Below are positions 51,918 to 60,399 of a DNA stretch of 64,000 nt, one piece after another (position 1 is the stretch's first letter; each line of letters starts with the position of its first letter). The position numbers and the translations under genes are program-made. The stretch is from a virus. The notes beneath the pieces are model-generated. The model searched no databases, had not been told where the DNA came from, and saw nothing but the letters and a program-made list of their open reading frames with translations. The stretch covers positions 124,001-188,000 of IMG/VR virus record IMGVR_UViG_3300042889_001503. One strand, given 5' to 3'.

Positions 51918-53309
51918 ATGAAGATTACAAAAGTATTATCGAACTTAGTTACTGAAGACGCTCGTTTTCAAATTTTATACAAAAAATATGTGTTACCTAG
52001 TGGTGATAGAAAAAAAGGTTTACTACCATTTGAGGTTGTTAAACAAATTGTTTTCGCTGACCCAACAACGAGAGTTCCTGAGAACTACGATAAGGAAGGT
52101 GCGTCTATTGAGGATATGACAAGTGACAAAATTAAAGTTGGTAAATATACCCAATGGTTGTTGAATCTATTTGTTAAACCATACATAACTAGAGAAGGTT
52201 CTAATGAACCAATTGAGGTTGGGACTGATGAGTATAAATCAAAGGCGACTGAATACAGACGACTTTTCTTAGAAGATTTATCTCAATTCACTGAATTATT
52301 AGTGAAATATGATAGATTTAAAGGTAGTTTAGAGGATGCCGCTAAAAAAGACATTAACAATGTTAAATCACTTAATGATTTATCTCACTTGAAAGTTAAA
52401 GTGGGTGATGAAACGGTTGATTTAAATATGTATCGTGGTAAAAAAATTAAGAAAGAAGAAGGTGTTGCTGCTAACACAAACTTTAATATTCCCGGAGCTG
52501 AAATTTTAAAAGTTGGTTCTGAATACACACTAATTAAAATTGCTGACAAAGGTGCTTTAGGTTCTAAAGCGGCATCTTATTTCGGTGGTTATAGTGGAGG
52601 ACTTGATAGAGGTGAAACTAACTGGTGTACGGCAGCAGAAAATTCAAGTTATTCAAACACTTACAGACAACAAGGTCCATTATATATCTTTATTGCTAAT
52701 GATGATAAAGGTAAGGTTGGTCAAGTTACGGGGTTACCATCAGAAAGATATCAATTCCACTTCCCATCTAACCAATTTAAATTTGCTAACCAACACGGTG
52801 GTAACATTCCGGTTGTTGAGTATTTGAATGGTAAATGGTCTGAGTTTAAAGAAATATTCAAACCTGAGTTTGCGGCTGGATTTGTTAAACCAAATTCTGA
52901 TAATGTTGAAATTAAATACCCGGACTCTGCTACAGGTAAGTTCGTGGCTTTATACGGATTTGATGAATTATTTACATCATTACCTATAACAATTAAAAGA
53001 TTGAACATTATTAACACTTCAACAGAAAGTGTTACAATTGATGTTCCTGAGTCAATCAGTAGATTCCAATCATTAACAGCAATATTGTTTGAGAATATGA
53101 TTAGTAAACTTCCAAACTCAATCTGTGAATTAAAGAACTTGGTGTTTATCGCTGTTCCGGGTAACAAAGAATTGAAAACAATTCCGGAATGTATTATGAA
53201 TTTACCAAACCTTACATTTGTGAATGTAAGTAGATGTCCTAATGTTCAAGTGCCAAAAGCGTTAGAACAATACAATACGGGTGAAGGTTTCTACCATATG
53301 GAAGAATAA
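51918..53309 (+). CDS. LRR protein with a WCTA domain, second of a tandem pair
   Basis: This 463-residue protein is similar to the previous one along its full length, with the same leader (MKITKVLSNLVTE), the same middle signature (NWCTAAENSSYSNTYRQQGP, Trp236) and the same LRR end (LPNSICELKNLVFIAVPGNK). Differences concentrate in the middle loop after WCTA and in the LRR faces. That is where contact residues would lie if the two copies had specialised. Both copies are intact, which argues for selection on both. Confidence 0.6.
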   Translation: MKITKVLSNLVTEDARFQILYKKYVLPSGDRKKGLLPFEVVKQIVFADPTTRVPENYDKEGASIEDMTSDKIKVGKYTQWLLNLFVKPYITREGSNEPIEVGTDEYKSKATEYRRLFLEDLSQFTELLVKYDRFKGSLEDAAKKDINNVKSLNDLSHLKVKVGDETVDLNMYRGKKIKKEEGVAANTNFNIPGAEILKVGSEYTLIKIADKGALGSKAASYFGGYSGGLDRGETNWCTAAENSSYSNTYRQQGPLYIFIANDDKGKVGQVTGLPSERYQFHFPSNQFKFANQHGGNIPVVEYLNGKWSEFKEIFKPEFAAGFVKPNSDNVEIKYPDSATGKFVALYGFDELFTSLPITIKRLNIINTSTESVTIDVPESISRFQSLTAILFENMISKLPNSICELKNLVFIAVPGNKELKTIPECIMNLPNLTFVNVSRCPNVQVPKALEQYNTGEGFYHMEE

Positions 53310-53327
53310 TTTAAAAAAAATACTACT

Positions 53328-53618
53328 ATGAAAAATGTTGACGTTGAAATCTACATTAATCAATTTATAACTTTCTTTAATAACAACCCCAATGACTTAC
53401 TTGAGTTAATTGGGGATGTTTTGAAGGACGACTTCTACGACAGAGTTAAACAACAATCTTTGGATAATGTTAATAACGGTGAGGATGTTTCCTTAACCCA
53501 AAAACAAATTATATCTATTGTTGTGGCTCTTAAACAATCTCAAAATGATGAGGTTGATATGGATAAGATTAAGTCCATAATTTATCACACACAATTCGGA
53601 CATTTTTCCCTTAATTAA
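53328..53618 (+). CDS. Small protein of unknown function
   Basis: This 96-residue protein is predicted to be mostly helical (QFITFFNNNPNDLLELIGDV, then LTQKQIISIVVALKQSQNDE). It follows the LRR gene by 18 bases. The last codons adjoin a host-type promoter. I do not recognise a family. Helical composition and the absence of a leader peptide distinguish it from its neighbours. Confidence 0.5.
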   Translation: MKNVDVEIYINQFITFFNNNPNDLLELIGDVLKDDFYDRVKQQSLDNVNNGEDVSLTQKQIISIVVALKQSQNDEVDMDKIKSIIYHTQFGHFSLN

Positions 53619-53650
53619 TTTGTATATTCAAATTTAATATCTTACTTTTG
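53619..53650 (+). promoter_or_regulatory. Bacteroidetes-type promoter for the PcfJ-like gene
   Basis: TTTG (53619-53622), 20 bases, TACTTTTG (53643-53650). The ATG at 53669 lies 18 bases downstream. Confidence 0.65.
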
Positions 53651-53668
53651 TGGTTCAAAATAAACCTG

Positions 53669-55429
53669 ATGAAAGAAGAATTATTTAATTATACCGTAAA
53701 GAAATATCAAGTATCGGAATACTTGGATACCAATCCTATTCGACCTCTTAAAAAAGAGGTTCAGGATGATTTTTGGGGGGTAATTGAAACTACTATGAGT
53801 TCAACTAAAAACTCAAGTTATACGCCTTGGGGTGACTTTACTTTTAAGGAGGATTATGATACAGAAGAAAAATTTGTAGAACATTACGGGAACCCACTTA
53901 CTTCATTATATTTGAATAGGGTGATTATCTGTGTGACTAAAGAGAATGATAAAGTTTCCTTTAAGATATTCAATTACAGTAAAACAAGACGTGTTGCGGG
54001 TAAATGGTTTAAATTAAGAACTAATTGTAGGTTCATTACTTTTAACTATAAAACAAATGCGTTATATACCGGTTCATTAGATAATTACCATTTGAAGAGA
54101 AAATGTCGTAAAAATATTAGAAGAGTCCTTTTTAATAATGACCCTATCAATAATATGAGACGATATTTGAGAGAGTCATTCAACTCAATAGTTGATAAAG
54201 ATAAAGTTGATATCCCAACAATAGTTAATCAGGTTATCTCAACCTTTGTTAACGCCATTCCCGGAACTGAACTATACTCTGATTTACTTCCTGAACAAAG
54301 AATCTATAAAAGATATTTGGACGTTCAAGGAATTAAAGTCCCAAACAATTGGTTTGAGCTTATGAATGTTTATCCCCAACCAAAGAAGAAAGATTTGGTG
54401 AAGTGTGAGTATAAGTATATTGATGCTCTAATGAGGGTTCATAATTTAAAGGGGGATAAAGTTAAAAGGGTATTACATAACGTTAAATCATTTGAGGGTG
54501 TAAATAATTTAACCAATGCTTGTTCAATATTTGGAGATAAGTTTATTTTAAATCAACCGGACGAGTTTGTTCAATTGTTACTGGAGAAGTCTCAACCCGG
54601 ATTTCATAATAATATTGGAAAAGGATTGTTAACCAAAAAAGAATTCTCTAATTTCTTTGAAATATATAAATTATTTCAAAAAGGATTAGTTAATAATAAT
54701 GTGATTGAAGACCACTTTAGATTTTATCGTTTATTGGACGAAATGGAACCGGTTAAATGGACTTCAAGGACTCACGATGAGTTTGTTCAAGAACATTATG
54801 ATTGGTCGGAAAAATATAACCATTACACAAACGGAGATTTCAATAGAATTTACAACCGAGGGTTTGTAGATAAAATAAATGAGGTTATCTTAACCAAAGA
54901 TGGTCCATATTTCCCGGAGGTGTTAACAACATCCAAACGATATAACAACGAGTCGTTCTTCCAAAACAATTGTGTTAAGACATATGTTAAACGTGTGGGT
55001 TCTGTGTTGATATCACTAAGACGTGGTGAGGGAGAAACTGAAGAAAGAGCGTCAATTGAAATTGAAGTAACTCCGCTTGTGTGGCTGGATGAAATGTATT
55101 TTAATTTAAGACGAGTTCAAACCTTGGGAAAACGTAACAGTAGGTTAGATAATAGTTGGGATGATGTTTTGGGTAAATTAGATGATAGAATTGAATATAT
55201 TGTTCGTGAGAAATTGTTTGATACATTACAGATTGATGGTGAATTTGGGGGGAGAAAAGTGTTTTCTGATTATAAAATTGGGGAATATAGTAGAGACAAT
55301 TATGGTACTTTTCCAAATATAACAAAAGGGGTTCAATTAGAATGGGAAAACGATTCAATTATGAAATTAAATTCGTATAATTATAACATTGTTCCCGTCT
55401 TTAATGACCCGGACGCATTAGATTTTTAA
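53669..55429 (+). CDS. PcfJ-like protein
   Basis: I choose the ATG at 53669 (586 residues), because an upstream in-frame TTG at 53648 lies inside the promoter -7 element. The N-terminal half is mostly charged and helical. Near residues 425-490, NNESFFQNNCVKTYVKRVGS is followed by VLISLRRGEGETEERASIEI and then LRRVQTLGKRNSRLD. This follows the PcfJ-domain pattern of a QNxCVxxY segment, a strand with xLR, then xATIEI and finally xQxxGxxN. PcfJ-like proteins occur in phages and conjugative elements and their biochemistry is not settled. It is probably early, given the host-type promoter. Confidence 0.6.
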   Translation: MKEELFNYTVKKYQVSEYLDTNPIRPLKKEVQDDFWGVIETTMSSTKNSSYTPWGDFTFKEDYDTEEKFVEHYGNPLTSLYLNRVIICVTKENDKVSFKIFNYSKTRRVAGKWFKLRTNCRFITFNYKTNALYTGSLDNYHLKRKCRKNIRRVLFNNDPINNMRRYLRESFNSIVDKDKVDIPTIVNQVISTFVNAIPGTELYSDLLPEQRIYKRYLDVQGIKVPNNWFELMNVYPQPKKKDLVKCEYKYIDALMRVHNLKGDKVKRVLHNVKSFEGVNNLTNACSIFGDKFILNQPDEFVQLLLEKSQPGFHNNIGKGLLTKKEFSNFFEIYKLFQKGLVNNNVIEDHFRFYRLLDEMEPVKWTSRTHDEFVQEHYDWSEKYNHYTNGDFNRIYNRGFVDKINEVILTKDGPYFPEVLTTSKRYNNESFFQNNCVKTYVKRVGSVLISLRRGEGETEERASIEIEVTPLVWLDEMYFNLRRVQTLGKRNSRLDNSWDDVLGKLDDRIEYIVREKLFDTLQIDGEFGGRKVFSDYKIGEYSRDNYGTFPNITKGVQLEWENDSIMKLNSYNYNIVPVFNDPDALDF

Positions 55430-55430
55430 A

Positions 55431-55754
55431 ATGAAAGAAATACCTCAAAATTGTATAGATACGTTTAAATCTAGGTTCTTAACACAACCAAGTATTATTG
55501 AAGTGTATCCAAACCTGTCTAATGAAGACACGGACAAATTATTAAATAAATCACTTTTATTATGGTTTGATTATTTTGTAAATAACGAACACGACATAGT
55601 TTATAAAGATAGATTATACGAATATGATGCTACGGGAATTTTAATTTTACGGAAGTCACAAACTAAGATATTTATTTTAACAAGAGTGGATAAACAAAAC
55701 GTAGTAGAGTATTTGTTACTACAACTAAAACGATTAACAACAAAAAAAGATTAA
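55431..55754 (+). CDS. Small protein of unknown function
   Basis: This 107-residue protein is alpha/beta with TFKSRFLTQPSIIEVYPNLS, LLWFDYFVNNEHD and a basic C-terminal end (LLQLKRLTTKKD). It starts one base after the PcfJ-like gene and ends two bases before the thioredoxin gene, so it is part of the same transcript. No motif was recognised. Confidence 0.5.
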   Translation: MKEIPQNCIDTFKSRFLTQPSIIEVYPNLSNEDTDKLLNKSLLLWFDYFVNNEHDIVYKDRLYEYDATGILILRKSQTKIFILTRVDKQNVVEYLLLQLKRLTTKKD

Positions 55755-55756
55755 GA

Positions 55757-56080
55757 ATGGAAATTACACAAGAATTATTACAGGAAAAAATTAACAATGG
55801 TGAAAAATTAGTGGTTGACTTTTGGGCTCCGTGGTGTGGACCTTGTAAAGTTATGAAACCCGCATTTGAAAAAGTTTCCGAACATTACAGAAATGAAAAT
55901 TCGGAAGTTCAGTTATTCACATTGAATGTTGAGGAAAACAAAGAATTTGCGGCTAAATTAGGTATTAGAGCAATCCCAACAGTTAAAACATTTTCTGAAG
56001 GTAAAGAAGTTTATTCTCAACCGGGAATGCAAATGGAAGGACAAATTAAACAATTGGTGACTAACCTAATCAATGGATAA
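55757..56080 (+). CDS. Thioredoxin
   Basis: This 107-residue protein has the complete thioredoxin fold: LVVDFWAPWCGPCK with Cys27 and Cys30, EKVSEHYRN, FTLNVEENKEFAAKLGI, the cis-Pro segment AIPTVKTF and a C-terminal helix. It reduces disulfides and may serve a phage ribonucleotide reductase or DNA polymerase; neither is visible here. The stop overlaps the start of the glutaredoxin gene by eight bases, so the pair is translated together. Confidence 0.9.
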   Translation: MEITQELLQEKINNGEKLVVDFWAPWCGPCKVMKPAFEKVSEHYRNENSEVQLFTLNVEENKEFAAKLGIRAIPTVKTFSEGKEVYSQPGMQMEGQIKQLVTNLING

Positions 56081-56360
56081 GTTACTAATTCTTTTCACAA
56101 TGGAAGGTTGTCCTTATTGTGATATGATGAAGGAACAACTAACGAAATCAAATATCCCATTTGAGGTTAGAGATATCGATGAACACAATGATGAATATGA
56201 GATGTTTGTTGAGATTACGGAAAATGAATTTGTTCCCGCATTTATGATTGTTGAATCACCTCTAACAGATAACCACAAGAGTTATCTGTTTGCTCCGGAA
56301 AGAGATTACAACGAGATTGAAGAAGGTGTTGCAATCATTAAAGAACATTTTGGAAAATAA
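56073..56360 (+). CDS. Glutaredoxin
   Basis: This 95-residue protein has LLILFTMEGCPYCDMM with Cys13 and Cys16 (CPYC, the class I glutaredoxin site). FEVRDIDEHNDEYEMF follows, and EFVPAFMIVE is the cis-Pro region. It overlaps the thioredoxin gene and is followed by a terminator. The pair may supply electrons to ribonucleotide reductase. Confidence 0.8.
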   Translation: MDKLLILFTMEGCPYCDMMKEQLTKSNIPFEVRDIDEHNDEYEMFVEITENEFVPAFMIVESPLTDNHKSYLFAPERDYNEIEEGVAIIKEHFGK

Positions 56361-56362
56361 AG

Positions 56363-56387
56363 AATCCCCTTGATTGGGGGTTTTTTA
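56363..56387 (+). terminator. Terminator after the redox pair
   Basis: AATCCCC-TTGATT-GGGGG then TTTTTT. It ends the transcript three bases after the glutaredoxin stop. Confidence 0.8.
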
Positions 56388-56396
56388 TTTATGGGA

Positions 56397-56404
56397 TATT
56401 TATT
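56397..56404 (+). promoter_or_regulatory. TATTTATT element before the 143-residue gene
   Basis: GGGATATTTATTATT-ATG, a gap of three bases to the start codon. The gene is boxed between two terminators, so this element is the only visible candidate promoter. Confidence 0.5.
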
Positions 56405-56407
56405 ATT

Positions 56408-56839
56408 ATGAAAATAGTAATTAAAGAATCTCAGTATAACTTTTTGGTTGAACAAACTACACCATCAACAACACCGGTTCCATTAAGTAGAGAAGAACAA
56501 ATTAAGTTAAATAAAGAAAAACTTGAACTTAAAAAGAAAGCTGCTGAGGAATTAAAACTTAAAACCATTCAAAAAAAGGATTCAATTGCAAAGGCTTGGG
56601 ATGAAAAAAGAGCTCCTGAATTAAAGAAAGCTGAAGAATTACATAAAAAATATCTTGATGCTTGGTTAGCTGCTAATCCGGGTAAAACGGAAAAAGATTA
56701 TAGTAAGTATTTGGAGAAACAAAAAAAATTACCTGATTCACCATCCTATGAAACTCAAGACCCATCATTCAAATCAACAAAATGTGGTGTTTCAAAAGCG
56801 GCGGCAAAACAATCTAAAAGTGATTGGTCTAAAAAATAA
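56408..56839 (+). CDS. Putative packaged protein, charged and helical
   Basis: This 143-residue protein begins MKIVIKESQYNFLVEQTT, with I-K-E at residues 5-7. The body is a Lys/Glu/Ala-rich helix (KEKLELKKKAAEELKLKTIQ, then AEELHKKYLDAWLAANPGKT) and the end is basic (KAAAKQSKSDWSKK). It has a TATTTATT element close to the start and terminators on both sides, so it forms its own transcription unit. High charge and a cleavable-looking leader recall T4 internal head proteins. Function unknown. Confidence 0.5.
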   Translation: MKIVIKESQYNFLVEQTTPSTTPVPLSREEQIKLNKEKLELKKKAAEELKLKTIQKKDSIAKAWDEKRAPELKKAEELHKKYLDAWLAANPGKTEKDYSKYLEKQKKLPDSPSYETQDPSFKSTKCGVSKAAAKQSKSDWSKK

Positions 56840-56840
56840 A

Positions 56841-56867
56841 AAATCCCCAAGTTAGGGGATTTTATTT
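56841..56867. terminator. Bidirectional terminator
   Basis: AAATCCCC-AAGTTA-GGGGATTT, flanked by A-rich and T-rich sequence, between converging genes that end at 56839 (plus) and 56868 (minus). Confidence 0.8.
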
Positions 56868-57686
56868 TTAAAATAATATTAGGTCTTTAATTTTATCTCT
56901 AATTAACCAAGGTTTATTATCAAATGGTTTTGTTATGTCTTCCATAATATCATAATCTTTTATCATATCATTGAATACCAACATATCAAAATCAAACACG
57001 TCCAATGTCATTGAGATAATATCTTTTTTAGGAAACACCGTGTTAGCATTAATGTCTATTTGATTATCGTCGTCCACTTTAATGGACGAATATTTGAAAG
57101 TTAACTTATCTGTTAACAGAACATCTAATAACTGATTAGAGATGTATTCTGAGTAGTATAACTCTTGTCTTCCCATACCTAAACTATATCCGTGTGGAAA
57201 CTCTGATGAGATATTCAACGGAGCATAAGTATAATATTCCAAATTGGTAGTGTCGTCTTCAGAATAATCTAATTCATATTCCAATCTTCTATTATAAAAA
57301 ACTGAATTAAATTTAGGTTGAGGATTTTCAACAATATCTAAAATAAGATTACGGTGATATAACGGTCTTGATGAATGATAAAAATCAAACGTGTATTCTG
57401 TTTTTTTAGTTAAGTCTCGATTATACATAATTAAATCAATAATGTTAACCGTCTCATAACCAAATTTAGTCATTAAAGATTTATAGGTTTCAACAAATGA
57501 CTCTCTTACTTTAATTATATCTAAAATTTTATCTGATGTTGTCATACCGTTAACAACAAAGAATTTACCACAATCAGTAACTTCAATTACGGAGTCATAA
57601 TTAATTGTTTTATTTATCTCTTTTATTAAAAAGTCTGCGAATAGGTTTACTATACCCCGGTTTGAATTTTCATTAATATATTTCAT
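56868..57686 (-). CDS. Protein of unknown function with an INE leader
   Basis: This 272-residue protein begins MKYINENSNRGIVNLFADFL (I-N-E at residues 4-6). An alpha/beta body follows: VIEVTDCGKFFVVNGMTTSD, then VETYKSLMTKFGYETVNIID, then a long Tyr-rich beta portion (GYSLGMGRQELYYSEYISNQ). The acidic C-terminus has VFDFDMLVFNDMIKDYD. The upstream gap holds a TATTTATA element 41 bases from the ATG. I do not recognise a family. A packaged role is possible by leader similarity only. Confidence 0.5.
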   Translation of the reverse strand: MKYINENSNRGIVNLFADFLIKEINKTINYDSVIEVTDCGKFFVVNGMTTSDKILDIIKVRESFVETYKSLMTKFGYETVNIIDLIMYNRDLTKKTEYTFDFYHSSRPLYHRNLILDIVENPQPKFNSVFYNRRLEYELDYSEDDTTNLEYYTYAPLNISSEFPHGYSLGMGRQELYYSEYISNQLLDVLLTDKLTFKYSSIKVDDDNQIDINANTVFPKKDIISMTLDVFDFDMLVFNDMIKDYDIMEDITKPFDNKPWLIRDKIKDLILF

Positions 57687-57727
57687 ATTTTTAAGTTATA
57701 CGAAATGATATAGAAATTAATTCTAAT

Positions 57728-57735
57728 TATAAATA
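57728..57735 (-). promoter_or_regulatory. TATTTATA element upstream of the 272-residue gene
   Basis: In gene direction TATTTATAATTAGAATTAAT lies 41 bases before the ATG at 57686. It overlaps the A-rich flank of the terminator for the gene upstream. Confidence 0.35.
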
Positions 57736-57761
57736 AAAAAAGGGAACTAAATTGTCCCCTG
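57733..57761 (-). terminator. Terminator after the 49-residue gene
   Basis: On the minus strand an AGGGGAC/GTTCCCT stem with one mismatch is followed by a T run (the A run at 57731-57740 on the plus strand). Confidence 0.6.
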
Positions 57762-57790
57762 TAATTTTTTTCACCCCTAACGTTTAGTTA

Positions 57791-57940
57791 CTACCTCTTG
57801 TAATATTTCTCAACAACTTTACGAATTGATTCTTGGATAGGTTGAGTCTGTGGTTGACTTTGACCCGCAGGAGTATTCGTTTGTTGAGCTGGTGGTGGTG
57901 GAGGAGTTTGATTTCCTTGGTTTTTACATCCGCATCCCAT
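57791..57940 (-). CDS. Small Cys/Pro-rich protein with an IQE motif
   Basis: I choose the ATG at 57940 (49 residues), giving MGCGCKNQGNQTPPPPPAQQ as the start; the upstream ATG at 57991 would add an unrelated AT-encoded stretch. The MGCGC start, a Pro/Gln linker and a C-terminal helix (QPIQESIRKVVEKYYKR) are visible. The end repeats the leader pattern seen elsewhere (I-Q-E then a basic helix), but here at the C-terminus. The two Cys near the start could bind metal. Function unknown. A TATTTATG sequence is 29 bases upstream. Confidence 0.5.
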   Translation of the reverse strand: MGCGCKNQGNQTPPPPPAQQTNTPAGQSQPQTQPIQESIRKVVEKYYKR

Positions 57941-58022
57941 GATAATATATGTATTAAAGTTTATATATCCATAAATATCAATAATAATCATAATAAGTAA
58001 ATAAATTTTGTATCTTCGTGGA

Positions 58023-58030
58023 TATTTATT
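58023..58030 (+). promoter_or_regulatory. TATTTATT element before the 455-residue gene
   Basis: GGATATTTATTACT-ATG, a gap of three bases. The first bases match the leader of the gene at 56408 (GGATATTTATTATT-ATG). Confidence 0.5.
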
Positions 58031-58033
58031 ACT

Positions 58034-59401
58034 ATGGGTAGAAAATTAAGACTTACAGAATCCGAATTATATAAAGTAATCAAAAAAATAGTTGAGCAAA
58101 CTGAGGACGAATATTATAGAATATCTCCTGAGGATTACTTGGATATGATGCAATATGCCAGTTATAATGGTAATGTGTTTAGAAAAATGAAAAAATATGG
58201 TGGAAAACCATTATATATTACAGGTGATTTAGATTTAAGCGGTTTACCGGTTAAAGACATTGGACCAATAGGTTATGTTGACGGTAGATTTGATATTAGC
58301 AGAACTAAAGTATCCGATATTGGTAATTTAAGAAGTAAGTCACATATTTGGGATTCGGGGTCTCCTCGAGAAAGAATTAGAGAAAAACAAGAACTTTTGG
58401 GTAAACAAGCTGAGATGGACTCCAAACGAGAAGATGATGAATGGAATTTTCAAAATCACGATGAAGAGGGATTAAAGGCTATGGCTTTATTAGAATATCT
58501 TGAGGGTCAAGGTAAAGTTAAAGTATTGGATAATGATGAGAAAGAAGAGTTAAAAGAATTGACTCAACAATTGGAAGAACTTAATGCCGATTATGATGAT
58601 GAAGATAGAGACGGTGACCCGGATGAGAATGTGGAAATATTAAATAAAATTGAAGAAGTTCAAGAAAGAATTGATGATTTAACTGGTGACGTTGGTGACA
58701 TCTATGATATGTATCCAACAAATTATACTCATTATGGTTTGACTCAATTTGAAGTTTTGGTGGATGGTTTTAAAGGTGAAGAATATACTGTTGGAACTGA
58801 GGAAGAAATGGATAGAGCGGCTTTAGAGTATTCTAAAAATTATATTGATGATGTTGGAGCTGATGGGTTTAGTAAAAGTTTTATTGAGGATTATTTGGAT
58901 GAAGATGCAATTGTTGACTTTGCAAGAGAAGATTATGAATATCAAGTAAGAGATAGTCCGGAAAGTTATTTTAATGATGATGATTTTGAATTGACTTCAG
59001 AACAAGAAGAAAGAATAGAACAGATTGAATCTCAAATTGAGGATTTGGAACAACAAAAACTTGAATTAGATTCAGATGATGAAAATTATTATGACTACGA
59101 AGAGGATTTAGATAATCAGATTGAATCTCTTCAAGAAGAGTTAGACAATATTGAGGTTGATACTGACCCAACTGAGGATATGATTGATAATAAAGTTGAA
59201 GAATTAGTTAGGTGGGTTAAACGAGACCCTATGCAATATCTTAATGATTACGGTATGGACGTTAAAGAATATATTGATGGAGATGCTTTAGCTCAAGGGT
59301 TAGTTGATTCTGATGGGTGGGGTATTATGAACAGTTATGACGGTACTTATGACAGTATTGATATAGGTGGTGAGTCTTATTACGTAATGAGAGTTAACTA
59401 A
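58034..59401 (+). CDS. Putative packaged protein with an LTE leader
   Basis: This 455-residue protein begins MGRKLRLTESELYKVIKKIV (L-T-E at residues 7-9). A segment with YITGDLDLSGLPVKDIGPIG near residues 56-75 looks like one or two LRR or beta-solenoid turns. It is followed by long acidic coiled coils (residues about 165-205 and 320-375) with many Asp and Glu. The C-terminal domain has VEELVRWVKRDPMQYLNDYG and ends GGESYYVMRVN. High acidity could let it mimic DNA or act as a head filler. It has its own TATTTATT element. No family was recognised. Confidence 0.5.
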   Translation: MGRKLRLTESELYKVIKKIVEQTEDEYYRISPEDYLDMMQYASYNGNVFRKMKKYGGKPLYITGDLDLSGLPVKDIGPIGYVDGRFDISRTKVSDIGNLRSKSHIWDSGSPRERIREKQELLGKQAEMDSKREDDEWNFQNHDEEGLKAMALLEYLEGQGKVKVLDNDEKEELKELTQQLEELNADYDDEDRDGDPDENVEILNKIEEVQERIDDLTGDVGDIYDMYPTNYTHYGLTQFEVLVDGFKGEEYTVGTEEEMDRAALEYSKNYIDDVGADGFSKSFIEDYLDEDAIVDFAREDYEYQVRDSPESYFNDDDFELTSEQEERIEQIESQIEDLEQQKLELDSDDENYYDYEEDLDNQIESLQEELDNIEVDTDPTEDMIDNKVEELVRWVKRDPMQYLNDYGMDVKEYIDGDALAQGLVDSDGWGIMNSYDGTYDSIDIGGESYYVMRVN

Positions 59402-59406
59402 AACTA

Positions 59407-59437
59407 TTCCTTTTTCCAATCTTTTCCTGTATATTTG
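59407..59437 (+). promoter_or_regulatory. Weak Bacteroidetes-type promoter
   Basis: A perfect -7 element TATATTTG (59430-59437) with only TTCC at the -33 place. It would start the transcript of 59450 and the genes that follow it. Confidence 0.35.
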
Positions 59438-59449
59438 AAATAATAGAAT

Positions 59450-60217
59450 ATGGAAATGAGACAGAAAAATAAGAATAAATTTATAATGGACACGGATTGG
59501 TTGTTTGACGGTATTTTAGATGCTGAACAAAAACAATACGTGTTATTAGATTACTTTCAAAAGATGAACAAACATCTTGAGAGAATGGAGGTCTACCCAA
59601 TGTTTATTGAGCTTTCATTACATTTAGGTAATATACAAACTTTACTAACCCAAAACAAAATCTTATATGTTGATAAAAAATTAACATCTACTGATGATGA
59701 ATTGGTATTAAACGATTTAAAGGTTAGGGACATCCCGGTACTTGACGATGAAGAAGTAATTGAATATCAAAAAATATTAAAAAATAGTCAACCACAATTA
59801 CACGACTATTTCAACTTTGCAAAATCAATATGGAGTATTGTTTATGATTCCATAGATATTGTTGTAAAGAAAAATAAAAACAATCTACAAAGTAAATCAG
59901 GTTTTTTTTCATATAAGACACCGGAAATTTTATATGTTTGGCAATATACTACAAGAAAAGTCTATAAAACTAAAAACCAAACAAAAACATCTTTAAAATT
60001 AATTTTTAAAGGTCAACAAGATGATTTGACTATCCCGGAAATTATCTCTACTTTTTCAAAAACATACGAGAAAAACAATGAAGTTGGTTATCCAATCTTT
60101 GAGGTGTTTTGTAGTGATATATTTCCATTAGAGCAGACTTTAGTTCCAATCTTTAAAAGAAAAATATTATCGTATGTCAATCAAAACGTTATTATAACAA
60201 GAAAATTAATATCATAA
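59450..60217 (+). CDS. Protein of unknown function
   Basis: This 255-residue protein starts MEMRQKNKNKFIMDTDWLFD; a second ATG at 59456 is possible. The helical N-terminal half (EQKQYVLLDYFQKMNKHLER, then IELSLHLGNIQTLLTQNKIL) is followed by an alpha/beta end with EVFCSDIFPLEQTLVPIFKR. No membrane segment or catalytic motif was found. It heads a run of small coupled plus-strand genes. Its stop overlaps the next start by one base. Confidence 0.5.
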   Translation: MEMRQKNKNKFIMDTDWLFDGILDAEQKQYVLLDYFQKMNKHLERMEVYPMFIELSLHLGNIQTLLTQNKILYVDKKLTSTDDELVLNDLKVRDIPVLDDEEVIEYQKILKNSQPQLHDYFNFAKSIWSIVYDSIDIVVKKNKNNLQSKSGFFSYKTPEILYVWQYTTRKVYKTKNQTKTSLKLIFKGQQDDLTIPEIISTFSKTYEKNNEVGYPIFEVFCSDIFPLEQTLVPIFKRKILSYVNQNVIITRKLIS

Positions 60218-60399
60218 TGGACAAGAAACAAATTAAAAATTTGATGGATAAGTTAAGACAACCAATCCATATTAGTTACATCTCAAAATACATTCTTAAA
60301 CAGAGTATTGATGAGTCACAAAAACAATTAGATGTATTAATCTCAGAAGGATATATTCAGAAAAGTTCACTAAGTGATGGTTACTATGTGGCTATCTAA
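60217..60399 (+). CDS. Small winged-helix-like protein
   Basis: This 60-residue protein has the pattern of a minimal winged helix: NLMDKLRQPIHISYISKYIL, then QSIDESQKQLDVLISEGYIQ and a short strand pair (KSSLSDGYYVAI). Such domains bind DNA or proteins. It could be a small regulator, but the call rests on pattern only. It overlaps both neighbours by a few bases. Confidence 0.5.
   Translation: MDKKQIKNLMDKLRQPIHISYISKYILKQSIDESQKQLDVLISEGYIQKSSLSDGYYVAI

Noticed and set aside
56868-57686. AdoMet-synthetase-like reading of the 272-residue protein
   Set aside because: A short stretch (DCGKFFVVNGMTTS) was suggestive, but the ordered motifs of that enzyme are absent, so it is left as unknown.
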